A stretch of 48,738 nt of DNA, from positions 1-48,738 of IMG/VR virus record IMGVR_UViG_3300046652_000002; one strand, 5' to 3'. The stretch comes from a virus. The translations under genes and the position numbers were made by a program. Numbering within the stretch: position 1 is the stretch's first letter; each line of letters begins with the position of its first letter. Below the pieces are notes generated by a model. That model was not told the origin of the DNA. It saw nothing but the letters and a program-made list of their open reading frames with translations, and made no database searches. Shown piece after piece: positions 8,334 to 17,007 of the stretch.

Positions 8334-8371
8334 GGCTGGGGCGGTGCTTCTCTTCCGCCGCCCCGGCCTTT
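8334..8371 (+). terminator. Strong GC hairpin after the capsid/decoration genes
   Basis: The arms at 8334-8344 and 8358-8368 pair over 11 bp (one G-U), with a 13-base loop, followed by only three T. A smaller competing hairpin, CGGCC-TTT-GGCCG at 8364-8376, overlaps its 3' arm. It may be a leaky terminator or an mRNA-stabilising structure that keeps capsid messages above downstream tail messages. Confidence 0.5.
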
Positions 8372-8399
8372 GGCCGCGAGCCTGAAAGGCTGCATTGAT

Positions 8400-9383
8400 A
8401 TGAGTGAATCAAGTCTCTCGATTGGTCTGCCTGATCTTCTGTCTGCGGTCGGATTCTTCCTCGGCTTCGGATCGAACTCTCTTAATTGGACAGCTTCTCA
8501 ACTTTCTGAGTTGACTGCGATTGTTCAATCTGGTGTTCGTCGTGTCTATTATCCACCGGCATTAAATGCTCAGGTTGCAGGATACGAATGGTCATGGCTA
8601 CATCCGAATTCTTACATTGATATTGTTGCTCCGTATGCTACGGGCACTGTAACAATTGTCAATGGAGTAGTTACTCTTGTAGGTGGAACATTTCCAACTT
8701 GGGTGAACGATCAGACTCGAATGAGCATTACAGGGGTATCGTATCAAGTTGATACTAGAGATAGCAATAGTCAAGTTACTCTAGTTGACACTTCTGTAAA
8801 CGCTGTTGCTGGAACTATCTATCAGGTAGCTCAATTTGCTTACGATCTTCCTGATAACTTTGGTCGTCTGCTTGGTGGATTCCATTATCCTCCAGAAGCG
8901 TACCGAAGGCCGATTTCAATTATCTCTGCCGGTAGAATTGAGGATTTACAGTCTCAGACTAACTTGACTGGGACTCCTCACGAAGCTGCTGTAAGATATA
9001 AGTCTTCAGACGGAACTACTGGACAGAGACAAGAGGTAATGTTTTATCCTACCTCAAGTGCCCCCTGGACGTTATCCTATGAGTACGAGGCTTATAGTGG
9101 ATCGTTGACTGATACGTTCCCATACCCTCTTGGTGGAATGCAACTTGCTGAGTTGTATATCGAGTCTTGCCTTGCGGTCGCGGAGACTAGGGTAAACGAT
9201 GAAATCGGCCAGCACGCTGCTCAATTCCAGTCATTGCTCATGGATGCGATTGCTAGAGATCGAAAGCGTGGTGCCCAAATGTATGGTCAACTTGGACATA
9301 GAGAACATGATCGAGTTGATGGCGATCATCCAGGTTGGTTCATTCCCCCGTTCCCAATCACATATAACGGACAAATACTATAA
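8400..9383 (+). CDS. Putative head-tail adaptor/connector protein (327 aa)
   Basis: The protein is helical at the N-terminus (TASQLSELTAIVQSGVRRVYYPP) with a beta-rich middle that handles a YEWSWLHP motif, then helices at the C-terminus (AELYIESCLAVAETRVND). This resembles phage adaptor proteins that dock under the portal. It lies right after the capsid block, as expected. The ATG at 8400 is preferred over an upstream in-frame TTG at 8370 that falls in the hairpin region; GAAAGG lies upstream. The call is by pattern and position. Confidence 0.6.
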   Translation: MSESSLSIGLPDLLSAVGFFLGFGSNSLNWTASQLSELTAIVQSGVRRVYYPPALNAQVAGYEWSWLHPNSYIDIVAPYATGTVTIVNGVVTLVGGTFPTWVNDQTRMSITGVSYQVDTRDSNSQVTLVDTSVNAVAGTIYQVAQFAYDLPDNFGRLLGGFHYPPEAYRRPISIISAGRIEDLQSQTNLTGTPHEAAVRYKSSDGTTGQRQEVMFYPTSSAPWTLSYEYEAYSGSLTDTFPYPLGGMQLAELYIESCLAVAETRVNDEIGQHAAQFQSLLMDAIARDRKRGAQMYGQLGHREHDRVDGDHPGWFIPPFPITYNGQIL

Positions 9384-9628
9384 TGCCTGGATATGCAAAA
9401 AGCAAGGTCTCTGGCGATCTTAAGGGAAAAGCCAAGAAGGAACAGCCTGATTGGAGCAAGGCCCCAACTGCTGCCGAAAGGAAGCGGGTCGATGATGACC
9501 AAGCTAAAAAGAAAGCTGGACGCATGGCAGATAAAAAGAAACAGAAGTCGAAACAAGCACCAGCGAAGAAAAAGTCTTCAATGCTCGGTCCTGGATTCGA
9601 TAGATTGACTCAAGTTCTTGGTGGTTAA
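9383..9628 (+). CDS. Small lysine-rich protein (81 aa)
   Basis: A highly basic, Lys/Ala-rich protein (KKEQPDWSKAPTAAERKR, KKKQKSKQAPAKKKSS) with a short hydrophobic end (LGPGFDRLTQVLGG). It starts by one-base TAATG overlap with the adaptor gene, so it is translationally coupled. The composition suggests DNA contact or a disordered virion component; no family is recognised. Confidence 0.65.
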   Translation: MPGYAKSKVSGDLKGKAKKEQPDWSKAPTAAERKRVDDDQAKKKAGRMADKKKQKSKQAPAKKKSSMLGPGFDRLTQVLGG

Positions 9629-9645
9629 AAATAGAATTGTGTTGC

Positions 9646-9690
9646 TTGATGAGTATTTACTAAAGTCTACTATTTCATGTTAGGAGAATC
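9646..9690 (+). promoter_or_regulatory. Candidate internal late promoter and RBS
   Basis: TTGATG at 9646-9651 and TACTAT at 9668-9673, separated by 16 bases, make a reasonable sigma-70 promoter in one of the few gaps of the structural arm. AGGAG at 9682-9686 lies seven bases before a TTG at 9694, which supports that rare start codon for the next gene. Confidence 0.4.
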
Positions 9691-9693
9691 GTT

Positions 9694-10551
9694 TTGCAAA
9701 AGAGAATATGCAAGCTCATAAAGATGGACCCGCCCGCTGTCACTAATCAAGGGCTTTTGTCCGCTAGCGGTTTGACTGTTCCGGTTGATGGTACTGCCGG
9801 ATACCAAACTGGGTGTCTTTTCCAGCATACCGATGGAAGTGCTGGCGATGCTTTCTATGTGAACGAAGGCACGTATACATCTTGCGATTTCGATGCTCTG
9901 GCTCCCGATGCAAATTCGTTGAAGGTCGGAACTTCTGGTTCTCACTCGGCTGATGCTACTTCCGGTGGAAACACAATCGGAATCTTCGTTGATCCCTCCA
10001 GCACTACCGCTGCTCGGTATACTACTGAGGATGTTGAGTCATTGCTTAGCACTCAGACCTTCACTATCCAAGGTGCTGGCTTGTATACCATTCGCGGAGT
10101 TGCCGGTTTGAAAACCGGTGCGACGTATAAGGGTTCCGCTAATCAGGGTTTCCTTGCTGGCGTTCAAGGCAAGCTGACCATGACTTCCACCAGCACTCTT
10201 GGTGACGGCAACTCTGGCGGTATTTATGCCGCCGCCGTTCTCGCTCAGATGCAGTTTACTGCTGGTGCTGCGTTCGGTGCAGATGTCAATATGTCTGGTT
10301 TGTGGATTGACAATCAGGTTGGTGCGGCATTGCCAACTTCTAGCCAGATGTTGAATATCACCAACAACGGCGGTGCAGTGACAACGATGGTACATATGTA
10401 CGGAAACAATGCAGTAACGAATGTGTTTTCATTCGAGACTATGGATGGTTCAGTTAATACTGCTGCGTCGCTTACTGGAACAATCAAGGTTCTGACGTGC
10501 AAGATTGACGGCGTTACTTACTACTTGCCTCTGTATTCGTCGCACACCTAA
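9694..10551 (+). CDS. Virion structural protein, TTG start (285 aa)
   Basis: The protein is rich in Gly, Ser, Thr and Ala with a repeating beta character and no membrane segment. It resembles phage head or tail surface proteins rather than an enzyme (for example GDAFYVNEGTYTSCDFDAL and NSGGIYAAAVLAQMQF). AGGAG is seven bases before the TTG at 9694; the first in-frame ATG, at 9724, has no site, so TTG is the likely start. It is followed by three small related genes. The function is not identifiable beyond virion component. Confidence 0.55.
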   Translation: MQKRICKLIKMDPPAVTNQGLLSASGLTVPVDGTAGYQTGCLFQHTDGSAGDAFYVNEGTYTSCDFDALAPDANSLKVGTSGSHSADATSGGNTIGIFVDPSSTTAARYTTEDVESLLSTQTFTIQGAGLYTIRGVAGLKTGATYKGSANQGFLAGVQGKLTMTSTSTLGDGNSGGIYAAAVLAQMQFTAGAAFGADVNMSGLWIDNQVGAALPTSSQMLNITNNGGAVTTMVHMYGNNAVTNVFSFETMDGSVNTAASLTGTIKVLTCKIDGVTYYLPLYSSHT

Positions 10552-10561
10552 TAGGTGAATA

Positions 10562-10849
10562 ATGTCCTTTAAGGGAACTGCTGCGGTGGGTGCTACGAGT
10601 ACGCTCATAGCACCCGCCAATGTTTATCGTGCGAAGCTGGTTCTTCAGTGTCATTCTATTACTGCTGGATCGGTATCATTGGCGTTTGATGAAGATGCTG
10701 TATACGCAGAGGGTGTTCAATTAACTGCTGCTGGTTCGGTAATTGCAGTTGATGGTGCGTTAGCTCGATCTGCCGTTTACGGAATTTGCACAGGCGCCAA
10801 TTCCGCTGTTGTTGGTTATCAGGAAGCACTTGGAATTTGTAGTTGCTAG
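10562..10849 (+). CDS. Small virion protein, tandem paralogue 1 (95 aa)
   Basis: First of three adjacent homologous genes. The shared pattern is a short N-terminus, PANxYRxKLVxQ, a beta segment with SLAF, DGVQLxxAGSVI, ALARxxVYG and a C-terminal GGYQEALGI. This looks like a small all-beta domain of a kind used as phage capsid or tail decoration. AGGTG precedes the ATG. It is the most divergent of the three in its N-terminal half. The function is unknown. Confidence 0.7.
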   Translation: MSFKGTAAVGATSTLIAPANVYRAKLVLQCHSITAGSVSLAFDEDAVYAEGVQLTAAGSVIAVDGALARSAVYGICTGANSAVVGYQEALGICSC

Positions 10850-10858
10850 GAGAATAAA

Positions 10859-11149
10859 ATGGCATTCAAAGGTGCTTGGTCTGCGACGGACGCTAGTGCA
10901 TCTACAGTTATGATTCCTGCTAACACATATAGGGATAAGCTAGTTATTCAAATGAGAACTAGCAATCCCGTATCCCTTGCTTTTGGAACTGACGAACCAG
11001 CCATATTCTTGGATGGTGTTCAGTTGAGAACAGCCGGGTCGGTAATCATTATCACTGGAGCATTAGCAAGGGAGTCTGTATATGGTGTTTGCGACACTGG
11101 TCAAACTGCTTCTGGCGGTTATCAGGAAGCCCTTGGAATATGCGACTAG
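10859..11149 (+). CDS. Small virion protein, tandem paralogue 2 (96 aa)
   Basis: Second copy of the triplet. It keeps PANTYRDKLVIQM, VSLAFG, LDGVQLRTAGSVI, GALARESVYGVCDTG and GGYQEALGICD. AGGAG lies eight bases before the ATG and overlaps the stop region of copy 1. Conservation of the whole domain and of the gene spacing indicates duplication within the phage lineage rather than chance similarity. Confidence 0.7.
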   Translation: MAFKGAWSATDASASTVMIPANTYRDKLVIQMRTSNPVSLAFGTDEPAIFLDGVQLRTAGSVIIITGALARESVYGVCDTGQTASGGYQEALGICD

Positions 11150-11159
11150 GAGAAGCGGT

Positions 11160-11444
11160 ATGTCTCCGAACGCTTGCGGAAATTGGAATACGACGGATCA
11201 AAGCACACAGCTTGTCCCAGCAAATCCTTACCGGGATAAGTTAGTGTTGCAGATGCGATCTGGCGATCCAGTATCTATGGGTTTTGGTGAAGCTGCCGTA
11301 TTTGCAAACGGTATTCAAATGCGTTCAGTTGGTTCAGTTATGGTGGTAACTGGTTCGCTATCCAGAGAAGCAGTGTACGGTGTGTGTAACACAGGTCTCA
11401 GTGCTGCTGGAGGATATCAAGAGAACCTTGGTATCAATAGCTAA
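11160..11444 (+). CDS. Small virion protein, tandem paralogue 3 (94 aa)
   Basis: Third copy: PANPYRDKLVLQM, VSMGFG, GIQMRSVGSVM, SLSREAVYGVCNTG, GGYQENLGI. The ATG at 11160 is chosen because AGGAG at 11148-11152 precedes it; an in-frame GTG at 11082 would start inside copy 2. Copies 2 and 3 are closer to each other than to copy 1. The stop overlaps the ATG of the collagen-like fibre gene. Confidence 0.7.
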   Translation: MSPNACGNWNTTDQSTQLVPANPYRDKLVLQMRSGDPVSMGFGEAAVFANGIQMRSVGSVMVVTGSLSREAVYGVCNTGLSAAGGYQENLGINS

Positions 11445-12229
11445 TGCTTGAGAGTGTTTTCGGAACTGATGGCGATCCTGTAGCTGGTCCACAGGGAAAT
11501 CCTGGTGCTGCTGCAACAATAGCAGTAGGCTCAACGACTACAGGTACCCCAGGATCGAATGCTATCGTTGCTAATAGCGGCAGTTCATCTGCTGCTGTTT
11601 TGGATTTCACTATACCAAGGGGAAATGCTGGCACTAATGGAACCAATGGAACCAATGGAACCAATGGAACCAATGGTGCTGCTGGTCCAAATAACATAAC
11701 AACCTCAACAACAACTAATCTAACGGGATTCCTAAAGGGTAACGGTTCTGTTGTAAGTGCAGATAATTCAACATATCTGAAAGCTGGGTCTCCAACACCT
11801 GGAACATTTAGGCCAAGTAATCCAGCGGGAACAACGTCTGCTACTTATGTCATGATGGGACTTGGTTCTACTATAGCAATAACAACATCAGCATCATCGT
11901 CAGGAAAGGTACGTCTGACTATATCTTATATTGCAGGTGGTTCAGGATTAAATTCTGCTGGTTTAACAAAATTGGCATATGGAACTGGAACTGCACCAAT
12001 TAACGGTGCTGCCGCTTCTGGAACAGTTGAAGGTGTTGCGTATATTGTTGGTTCATCGTTTGCTATAGGCACTACAATTCCAGTTGTTTCTAGGACTTTG
12101 ATTATAACTGGATTATCTCCGAATACTGCATATTGGTTTGACATTCAGGTAGAAAGAACTGGTGGTATTGGATCAGTGACTACCGGAGTAACTAATGTCG
12201 AGGCAACATTGGAGGAATTACTTTATTAG
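11444..12229 (+). CDS. Collagen-like fibre protein with shared C-terminal domain (261 aa)
   Basis: The N-terminus includes GPQGNPG and, near residues 61-80, a run of five GTN triplets of collagen type, encoded by the tandem repeat at 11632-11676. A linker follows, then a C-terminal beta domain (MMGLG..., YGTGTAPINGAA, GLSPNTAYWFDIQVERT) of about 120 residues. That domain is homologous to the C-terminus of the protein at 14910-17006. The layout (trimerising collagen-like rod plus globular tip) is that of a fibre or head-spike protein that contacts the host surface. ATG overlaps the previous stop by one base. Confidence 0.72.
   Translation: MLESVFGTDGDPVAGPQGNPGAAATIAVGSTTTGTPGSNAIVANSGSSSAAVLDFTIPRGNAGTNGTNGTNGTNGTNGAAGPNNITTSTTTNLTGFLKGNGSVVSADNSTYLKAGSPTPGTFRPSNPAGTTSATYVMMGLGSTIAITTSASSSGKVRLTISYIAGGSGLNSAGLTKLAYGTGTAPINGAAASGTVEGVAYIVGSSFAIGTTIPVVSRTLIITGLSPNTAYWFDIQVERTGGIGSVTTGVTNVEATLEELLY
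11632..11676 (+). repeat. Nine-base tandem repeat encoding collagen-like GTN triplets
   Basis: AACCAATGG occurs four times perfectly at 11641-11676, preceded by a near copy (ACTAATGG) from 11633. Such repeats expand or contract by slippage in multiples of three codons, changing rod length without shifting the frame. Confidence 0.9.
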
Positions 12230-12233
12230 AATC

Positions 12234-12473
12234 ATGGCAAAACAAAACAATATGTTGGTACGTCAGAATTCAAGCGGGACTTATAATGTTTACGATTTGG
12301 ATCAGCAGCAAATTGTATTCGATGGAAGTAAAGACATATCAATACCAATTATTATTTTCATTGGCGACAAAAAGAAGGCTCAGTCCATTTTGGATGACGA
12401 TAATGCTGTGCTTTCAGCATTGCAAACTAAAATGATTTTTGACACTGCAATACTCAACAACCTTCCATCGTAA
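12234..12473 (+). CDS. Small hypothetical virion-region protein (79 aa)
   Basis: The protein starts MAKQNNMLVRQNSSGTYNVYD and contains a hydrophobic beta-like stretch (ISIPIIIFIGDKKKAQ) and an acidic helix. No family is recognised. The ATG at 12234 follows the fibre gene stop; GGAGG at 12211-12215 is rather far upstream, so start by coupling is likely. A small tail or fibre chaperone role is possible from position but is not shown. Confidence 0.6.
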   Translation: MAKQNNMLVRQNSSGTYNVYDLDQQQIVFDGSKDISIPIIIFIGDKKKAQSILDDDNAVLSALQTKMIFDTAILNNLPS

Positions 12474-12477
12474 TCCC

Positions 12478-14910
12478 ATGCCAAGACAACAAGGAAATAA
12501 GCGTCAGATTGAGATTACGTTTCCGGTTGCTGGCTTGAATCGCAAGGCGTCGTACAGACAGCAGCCGCCGTATTCTTCTCCCGATCTTCTTAACGTAAGG
12601 TCAATCGAGACAATTGACCAGCGTGATCGTGGAGGCTCACGACCCGGATTGATGGTATCTCATATCGACAATCTCGGTGGAGAAGTTAGATTGCTATCTC
12701 CGATGGTGTTGTCTCTGGGTGATGGATTCACAAACTTCTCTGATACGTTTAGCGGAAATACAATGTCTACCGGATGGTCTCAGCCATCTTGGGCCACTGG
12801 ATTTCCGAACATTCTGACTAACTTGCCCGCTGCCGAAATTGATTATAGCGTTGCATCAGGCGATGCTGTTCTTTCGGAAGAGATTGACATCAATACCTCT
12901 AAAGTATATTCAGTCGAGGCGTTGATCGTTCCGTGGGCTGGTTCGTTCGCCGGTAATTATAGGCTGTACCTAAGACTTGACGACGTTCCAGATATCACAC
13001 AGAATGGAGTAATAATTGAGTTGGTGGCGAACGATTCAACTGGATCGTATTCTGGAACTGTGACTTCAATTTTTAATGGTGGTGCCCCTACTGTTCAAAC
13101 CTTGACTGGAGGATCACTTGGAACATCTATTCCCGCATGGTTATCTGCTACCGTAGATGGAGATGCCATTACTGTTTATTGGGATGGAATTTCCATATTC
13201 AGCGGGACTGTAGATTCGCAGACTGGATTTAATGTTGGCTTTGGAATGGATTGTACCGTTGCTGGTCTCTTGGCATTGGTTAATGTATTTCGAGTTCAGT
13301 ATTTCTCTACTGGTACAGTTAATCAATTGCGGTCAATGCTGATTGCGTCAGCCGAAGGAAATCTGTTCTATGAATCTACATACGGGAGGCTAACTCAAGT
13401 ATCGACCGCACTGACACTGAATGATGGAGTTCAATTAACAGCCACTCAAGATGGACAGAAATTGTATATCGCTGATTTCGGTGATGTTGTATCAAAAAAT
13501 ATCACTGGTGCAGTTAATGGGACAGTATCCACAGGAAGCGTCAACGGAACGGCATTGACTGATGCCAATGTTTCTGATTGGACTACGCTTGGTATTCTTC
13601 CTGATGATATGGTAGTAGTTGTAAGCAATCCTCTTGGAACTGCGGTTGCTGGAACGTACAAGATCAATACTGTTTCTGCTGGCTCGGTAACTCTGTCATC
13701 TTCTGCTAGTACAAACGCATCTTCTGTATCGTACAGAATTGAAAGAGCACCAAAGATATATGATCCGTTGCTTAACACGCTTTCAATTCTTACGGCAACA
13801 ACGGGCCAAGTTCCCTCTGGGTGCCCACTCATCTGTAGATACTTGGATCGTATTGTCCTTGCTGGTCAGGAGATTGCTCCTCATGTCTGGTATATGGCAC
13901 GAGTGTCAACCCCAACGGACTGGGATTATAGCCAATCTGCATTGGGTGATGTTAGTAGTGCTGTGGCTGGTACGGCTAGTGCTGCTGGTGTTCCTGGTGA
14001 GGCTATTACTGCATTGGTAGCTCACAGCGATGACTATTTAATTATTGGATGCAGAAATTCTCTGTGGAAGATGATTGGCGATCCAGCTAACGGTGGCGTG
14101 TTAGTAAATCTTAGTCATGCGATTGGAATTGTAGGAGCTAAGGCTTGGTGCTTGATGCCAGATGGATCAATGCTATTCTTGTCTATGGATGGATTGTATG
14201 CACTAGATGCTGTTGGTGATGCTTATCCAGTGTCGGTATCTAGGGAGACGTTGCCTAAAGAATTCGACAATTTCGATCCTGATAAAGATACTGTGTCGAT
14301 GGAGTATGACATAAAGGCTGGTGGAGTTCATATCTTCATTACGCCAATCTTTTCAGACGAGTCTCTTCATTTCTTCCTTGATACTGGTATTGACACAAGT
14401 AAGTCTTACGGAGTTGTAAGCACAACTGCAAGAAGGACTTTCTGGCCATTTACTCTAATATCAGATCATGAACCAACAGCTACTTGCACTTTACAATCAA
14501 CAACTATTGAAGACTCAGGTGTTATACTGGGAGGCCGCGATGGATTTCTACGCAAATTTTCGGATTTGGCAGACACCGATTGCGGCTCCACTTTTGATTC
14601 CTACGTGGTAATCGGTCCAATTGCATTGAATTCCGACAATAAAACTGGAACTGTTTTGTCGATGGATGCTGTATTCGCATCTGTTAGTGGTGATGTTGAT
14701 TGGAGTTTGAGCCCTTCACCCACGTTCGAGGGGTCTGTGACGGCTGCGACTTCGGACCAAGGGACTTGGACTGCTGGCTTAAACGCCACGGTTTACCCTG
14801 CTTGCTCAGGACAGGCGTTTACGCTGACCGTGAGCGGGGATGGCCTGAAATGGGCTATGGAGCAAGTAAGCACTGTAATCAAAACTGGTGGCCGTAGGAG
14901 GCTGTCGTAA
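12478..14910 (+). CDS. Large tail protein (tail tubular protein B-like), 810 aa
   Basis: The N-terminus (FPVAGLNRKASYRQQPPYSSPDLLNVRSIETIDQRDRGGSRPGL-type) matches a pattern in podoviral tail or nozzle proteins, in which the polypeptide declares contacts between platform and nozzle. The long body is rich in beta strands with propeller-like repeats (LIIGCRNSLWKMIGDP, MLFLSMDGLYALD, VILGGRDGFLRKF). The middle holds a lectin-like segment. The ATG at 12478 is used; an in-frame TTG at 12439 lies in the previous gene. The role as distal tail tube/nozzle is inferred from length, position and N-terminal pattern. Confidence 0.6.
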   Translation: MPRQQGNKRQIEITFPVAGLNRKASYRQQPPYSSPDLLNVRSIETIDQRDRGGSRPGLMVSHIDNLGGEVRLLSPMVLSLGDGFTNFSDTFSGNTMSTGWSQPSWATGFPNILTNLPAAEIDYSVASGDAVLSEEIDINTSKVYSVEALIVPWAGSFAGNYRLYLRLDDVPDITQNGVIIELVANDSTGSYSGTVTSIFNGGAPTVQTLTGGSLGTSIPAWLSATVDGDAITVYWDGISIFSGTVDSQTGFNVGFGMDCTVAGLLALVNVFRVQYFSTGTVNQLRSMLIASAEGNLFYESTYGRLTQVSTALTLNDGVQLTATQDGQKLYIADFGDVVSKNITGAVNGTVSTGSVNGTALTDANVSDWTTLGILPDDMVVVVSNPLGTAVAGTYKINTVSAGSVTLSSSASTNASSVSYRIERAPKIYDPLLNTLSILTATTGQVPSGCPLICRYLDRIVLAGQEIAPHVWYMARVSTPTDWDYSQSALGDVSSAVAGTASAAGVPGEAITALVAHSDDYLIIGCRNSLWKMIGDPANGGVLVNLSHAIGIVGAKAWCLMPDGSMLFLSMDGLYALDAVGDAYPVSVSRETLPKEFDNFDPDKDTVSMEYDIKAGGVHIFITPIFSDESLHFFLDTGIDTSKSYGVVSTTARRTFWPFTLISDHEPTATCTLQSTTIEDSGVILGGRDGFLRKFSDLADTDCGSTFDSYVVIGPIALNSDNKTGTVLSMDAVFASVSGDVDWSLSPSPTFEGSVTAATSDQGTWTAGLNATVYPACSGQAFTLTVSGDGLKWAMEQVSTVIKTGGRRRLS

Positions 14911-17006
14911 TGGCTCATACACCGAACCCATACAGTGCCCCGGAAGTTAGAAGGGCAATCCAAAAGAATAACGAATTGAATGATCTTCATTTCGGACCTA
15001 ACGGATTGCTTATCGGAGCTAACGTGCAGGATTTAGCACTTACTACAGGTAGGGTAGTTATAGTTGGTGCTAATCATATATTGTCTGATAGTGCAAACTT
15101 GACATTTGACGGAACATCATTAACGTCAAAGAGATTCATTGTAAACACCAACGGGCAGTCGATACCGATCAATTCATTTACTCCGGTTGGAAGCGAAGGG
15201 AATAACATTTTAATTGGCGGTGGTGGAGCAAATGCAGTTTACGTATCAACCACTTTTGATGGGACATATAATGTTTCATTGGGAACTAATGCACTTCAAA
15301 GTGTAACAACTGGTCATCGTAATTTGGCTGTTGGATATAGTGCAATGCAGCTAGCAACGACTGCACAAGATAACTTCGCACTTGGATATTTCTCTCTTGG
15401 AAAGAATGTAGACGGTATCAATAACGTAGCTATTGGTACTATCTCTTTAAGAGAGAGTACACACGGAAGCGATAACGTAGCTCTTGGATATGGATCGTTA
15501 TTGCTTAATGTTACTGGTACTAATAATGTCGCCATTGGAACTGTTGCACTAGAGAGGAATCTTGGTTCTGGAAGCATCGGTATCGGAGCTATTTCTGGAT
15601 ACTACTCAACTACATCAAATCAATTGTTTATTGATTCCGATCCTAATGGAAGGAATAGCGAAGCACAAGAAAAGACTGACTCATTGATTTATGGAGTATT
15701 TGATCCAGTTGTTGTCAATCAAATTTTGACATTCAACGGAAGAACTGGAATTCATATCCCTCCGACTGCTTGGTTTACTTTGTGTGCTGGATCAGCTACC
15801 GCTGGTACTGCACCAATAAAGATGACTTCTGGAGTGTCGTTGACCGCCGCTGAAGTTGGTGCCATTGAGTTCACAACTGATAACTTGTACTTCACTATCA
15901 CAACTGGAGCGGCACGAAAGAATATAACTCTTGATGAAGGTTTAACTTCTGGAAGGGTTCCGTATGTTACAACGAATGGAAGATTGACGGATAGTTCAAA
16001 TATTCGTTATGATGGAACTAATGTCATACTGTCTGGATTGAAATATCCGAATGCAGATGGATCATTAGGTTCATTGCTTCAGACTGATGGATCAGGTAAT
16101 CTGAGTTGGATATCTCCTCAGTTGTTTAACTATGGATCAATGTATGCCGATAACATATCGCAAAGTGTGACAATCTCAGTGGCGGATACACCAGTTCAAG
16201 TTGGTGGAGGTCTTACTGGTGGTTTAACTAACAACTTTACTTTCCAGAACTCAAGGGAACTGAAGTGTTTGGTTGCTGGAAAGTATGTTGTTAATTGGGC
16301 TATGTCTGTTCAGTCGGCTACTGCCTCTCAGGAAATTGAAGGCGGAATCATGGTCGGTGGTACTGCACAACCTAATGGAAATTCTCACACCGAAACCGGA
16401 AACGCTGGTGGAAGTAGACCGGATACTATATGCGGTACAGCTATATTGAATTTGGCTGCTAATGATCTCGTTAGTCTTTATGTTGCTAACCATACCGCAG
16501 TCCACAATATCGTTGTTGTTCACGCATCTCTTACGATAGCGTCTGTAGTTGGATTAAAGGGCGATAAGGGAGATACTGGGAGTATTCCAGTAACTCAAGA
16601 TACATTTTTTAATGCACCTGTTGCTGATCCACTTGGAACTAATAGCATAAATCCAACGTACAAAATGATGGGACTTGGTTCATCTTGGGTTTATACTCCG
16701 ATCTTGACTGGAAAGCTCAAAATCACATTCAGTGGATTTCTTAGGTGCGGTTCCTCTACTGGATCAAGAACTAGACTTGTTTATGGAACTGGTGCCGCAC
16801 CCGCTAACGGAGCCGCATATACTGGAACACAGATAGGAATAGACACTATAGCTCTAACCGTGATAGACCATATCACAAGAGTATTCATCGTTAGTGGGTT
16901 GACTCTGAATACTCAGTATTGGTTTGACTTGCCTTTGTGTGTCAATACAACTGGTGCCGGAACACTAAATGCCTTCAGCATTGTAATCGAAGAGATATTT
17001 AGATAG
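14910..17006 (+). CDS. Tail fibre protein with YadA-like repeats (698 aa)
   Basis: The N-terminal part likely attaches to the tail. Residues about 105-220 hold repeats of NxAxGxxAL type (NVSLGTNALQSVTTGHRNLAVGYSAM and so on), the left-handed beta-roll seen in trimeric autotransporter heads and some fibres. A C1q/TNF-like segment (about 410-545) follows, then a short collagen-like GDKGDTG, and a C-terminal tip (MMGLGSS, YGTGAAPANGAA, TQYWFDLPL) homologous to that of the 11444 gene. This is a likely receptor-binding fibre. ATG overlaps the preceding TAA. Confidence 0.75.
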   Translation: MAHTPNPYSAPEVRRAIQKNNELNDLHFGPNGLLIGANVQDLALTTGRVVIVGANHILSDSANLTFDGTSLTSKRFIVNTNGQSIPINSFTPVGSEGNNILIGGGGANAVYVSTTFDGTYNVSLGTNALQSVTTGHRNLAVGYSAMQLATTAQDNFALGYFSLGKNVDGINNVAIGTISLRESTHGSDNVALGYGSLLLNVTGTNNVAIGTVALERNLGSGSIGIGAISGYYSTTSNQLFIDSDPNGRNSEAQEKTDSLIYGVFDPVVVNQILTFNGRTGIHIPPTAWFTLCAGSATAGTAPIKMTSGVSLTAAEVGAIEFTTDNLYFTITTGAARKNITLDEGLTSGRVPYVTTNGRLTDSSNIRYDGTNVILSGLKYPNADGSLGSLLQTDGSGNLSWISPQLFNYGSMYADNISQSVTISVADTPVQVGGGLTGGLTNNFTFQNSRELKCLVAGKYVVNWAMSVQSATASQEIEGGIMVGGTAQPNGNSHTETGNAGGSRPDTICGTAILNLAANDLVSLYVANHTAVHNIVVVHASLTIASVVGLKGDKGDTGSIPVTQDTFFNAPVADPLGTNSINPTYKMMGLGSSWVYTPILTGKLKITFSGFLRCGSSTGSRTRLVYGTGAAPANGAAYTGTQIGIDTIALTVIDHITRVFIVSGLTLNTQYWFDLPLCVNTTGAGTLNAFSIVIEEIFR

Positions 17007-17007
17007 T

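Noticed and set aside
11434-11697. Leftward frame with LVPLVPLVP repeats
   Set aside because: It is the reverse reading of the collagen-like DNA repeat and has no independent support.
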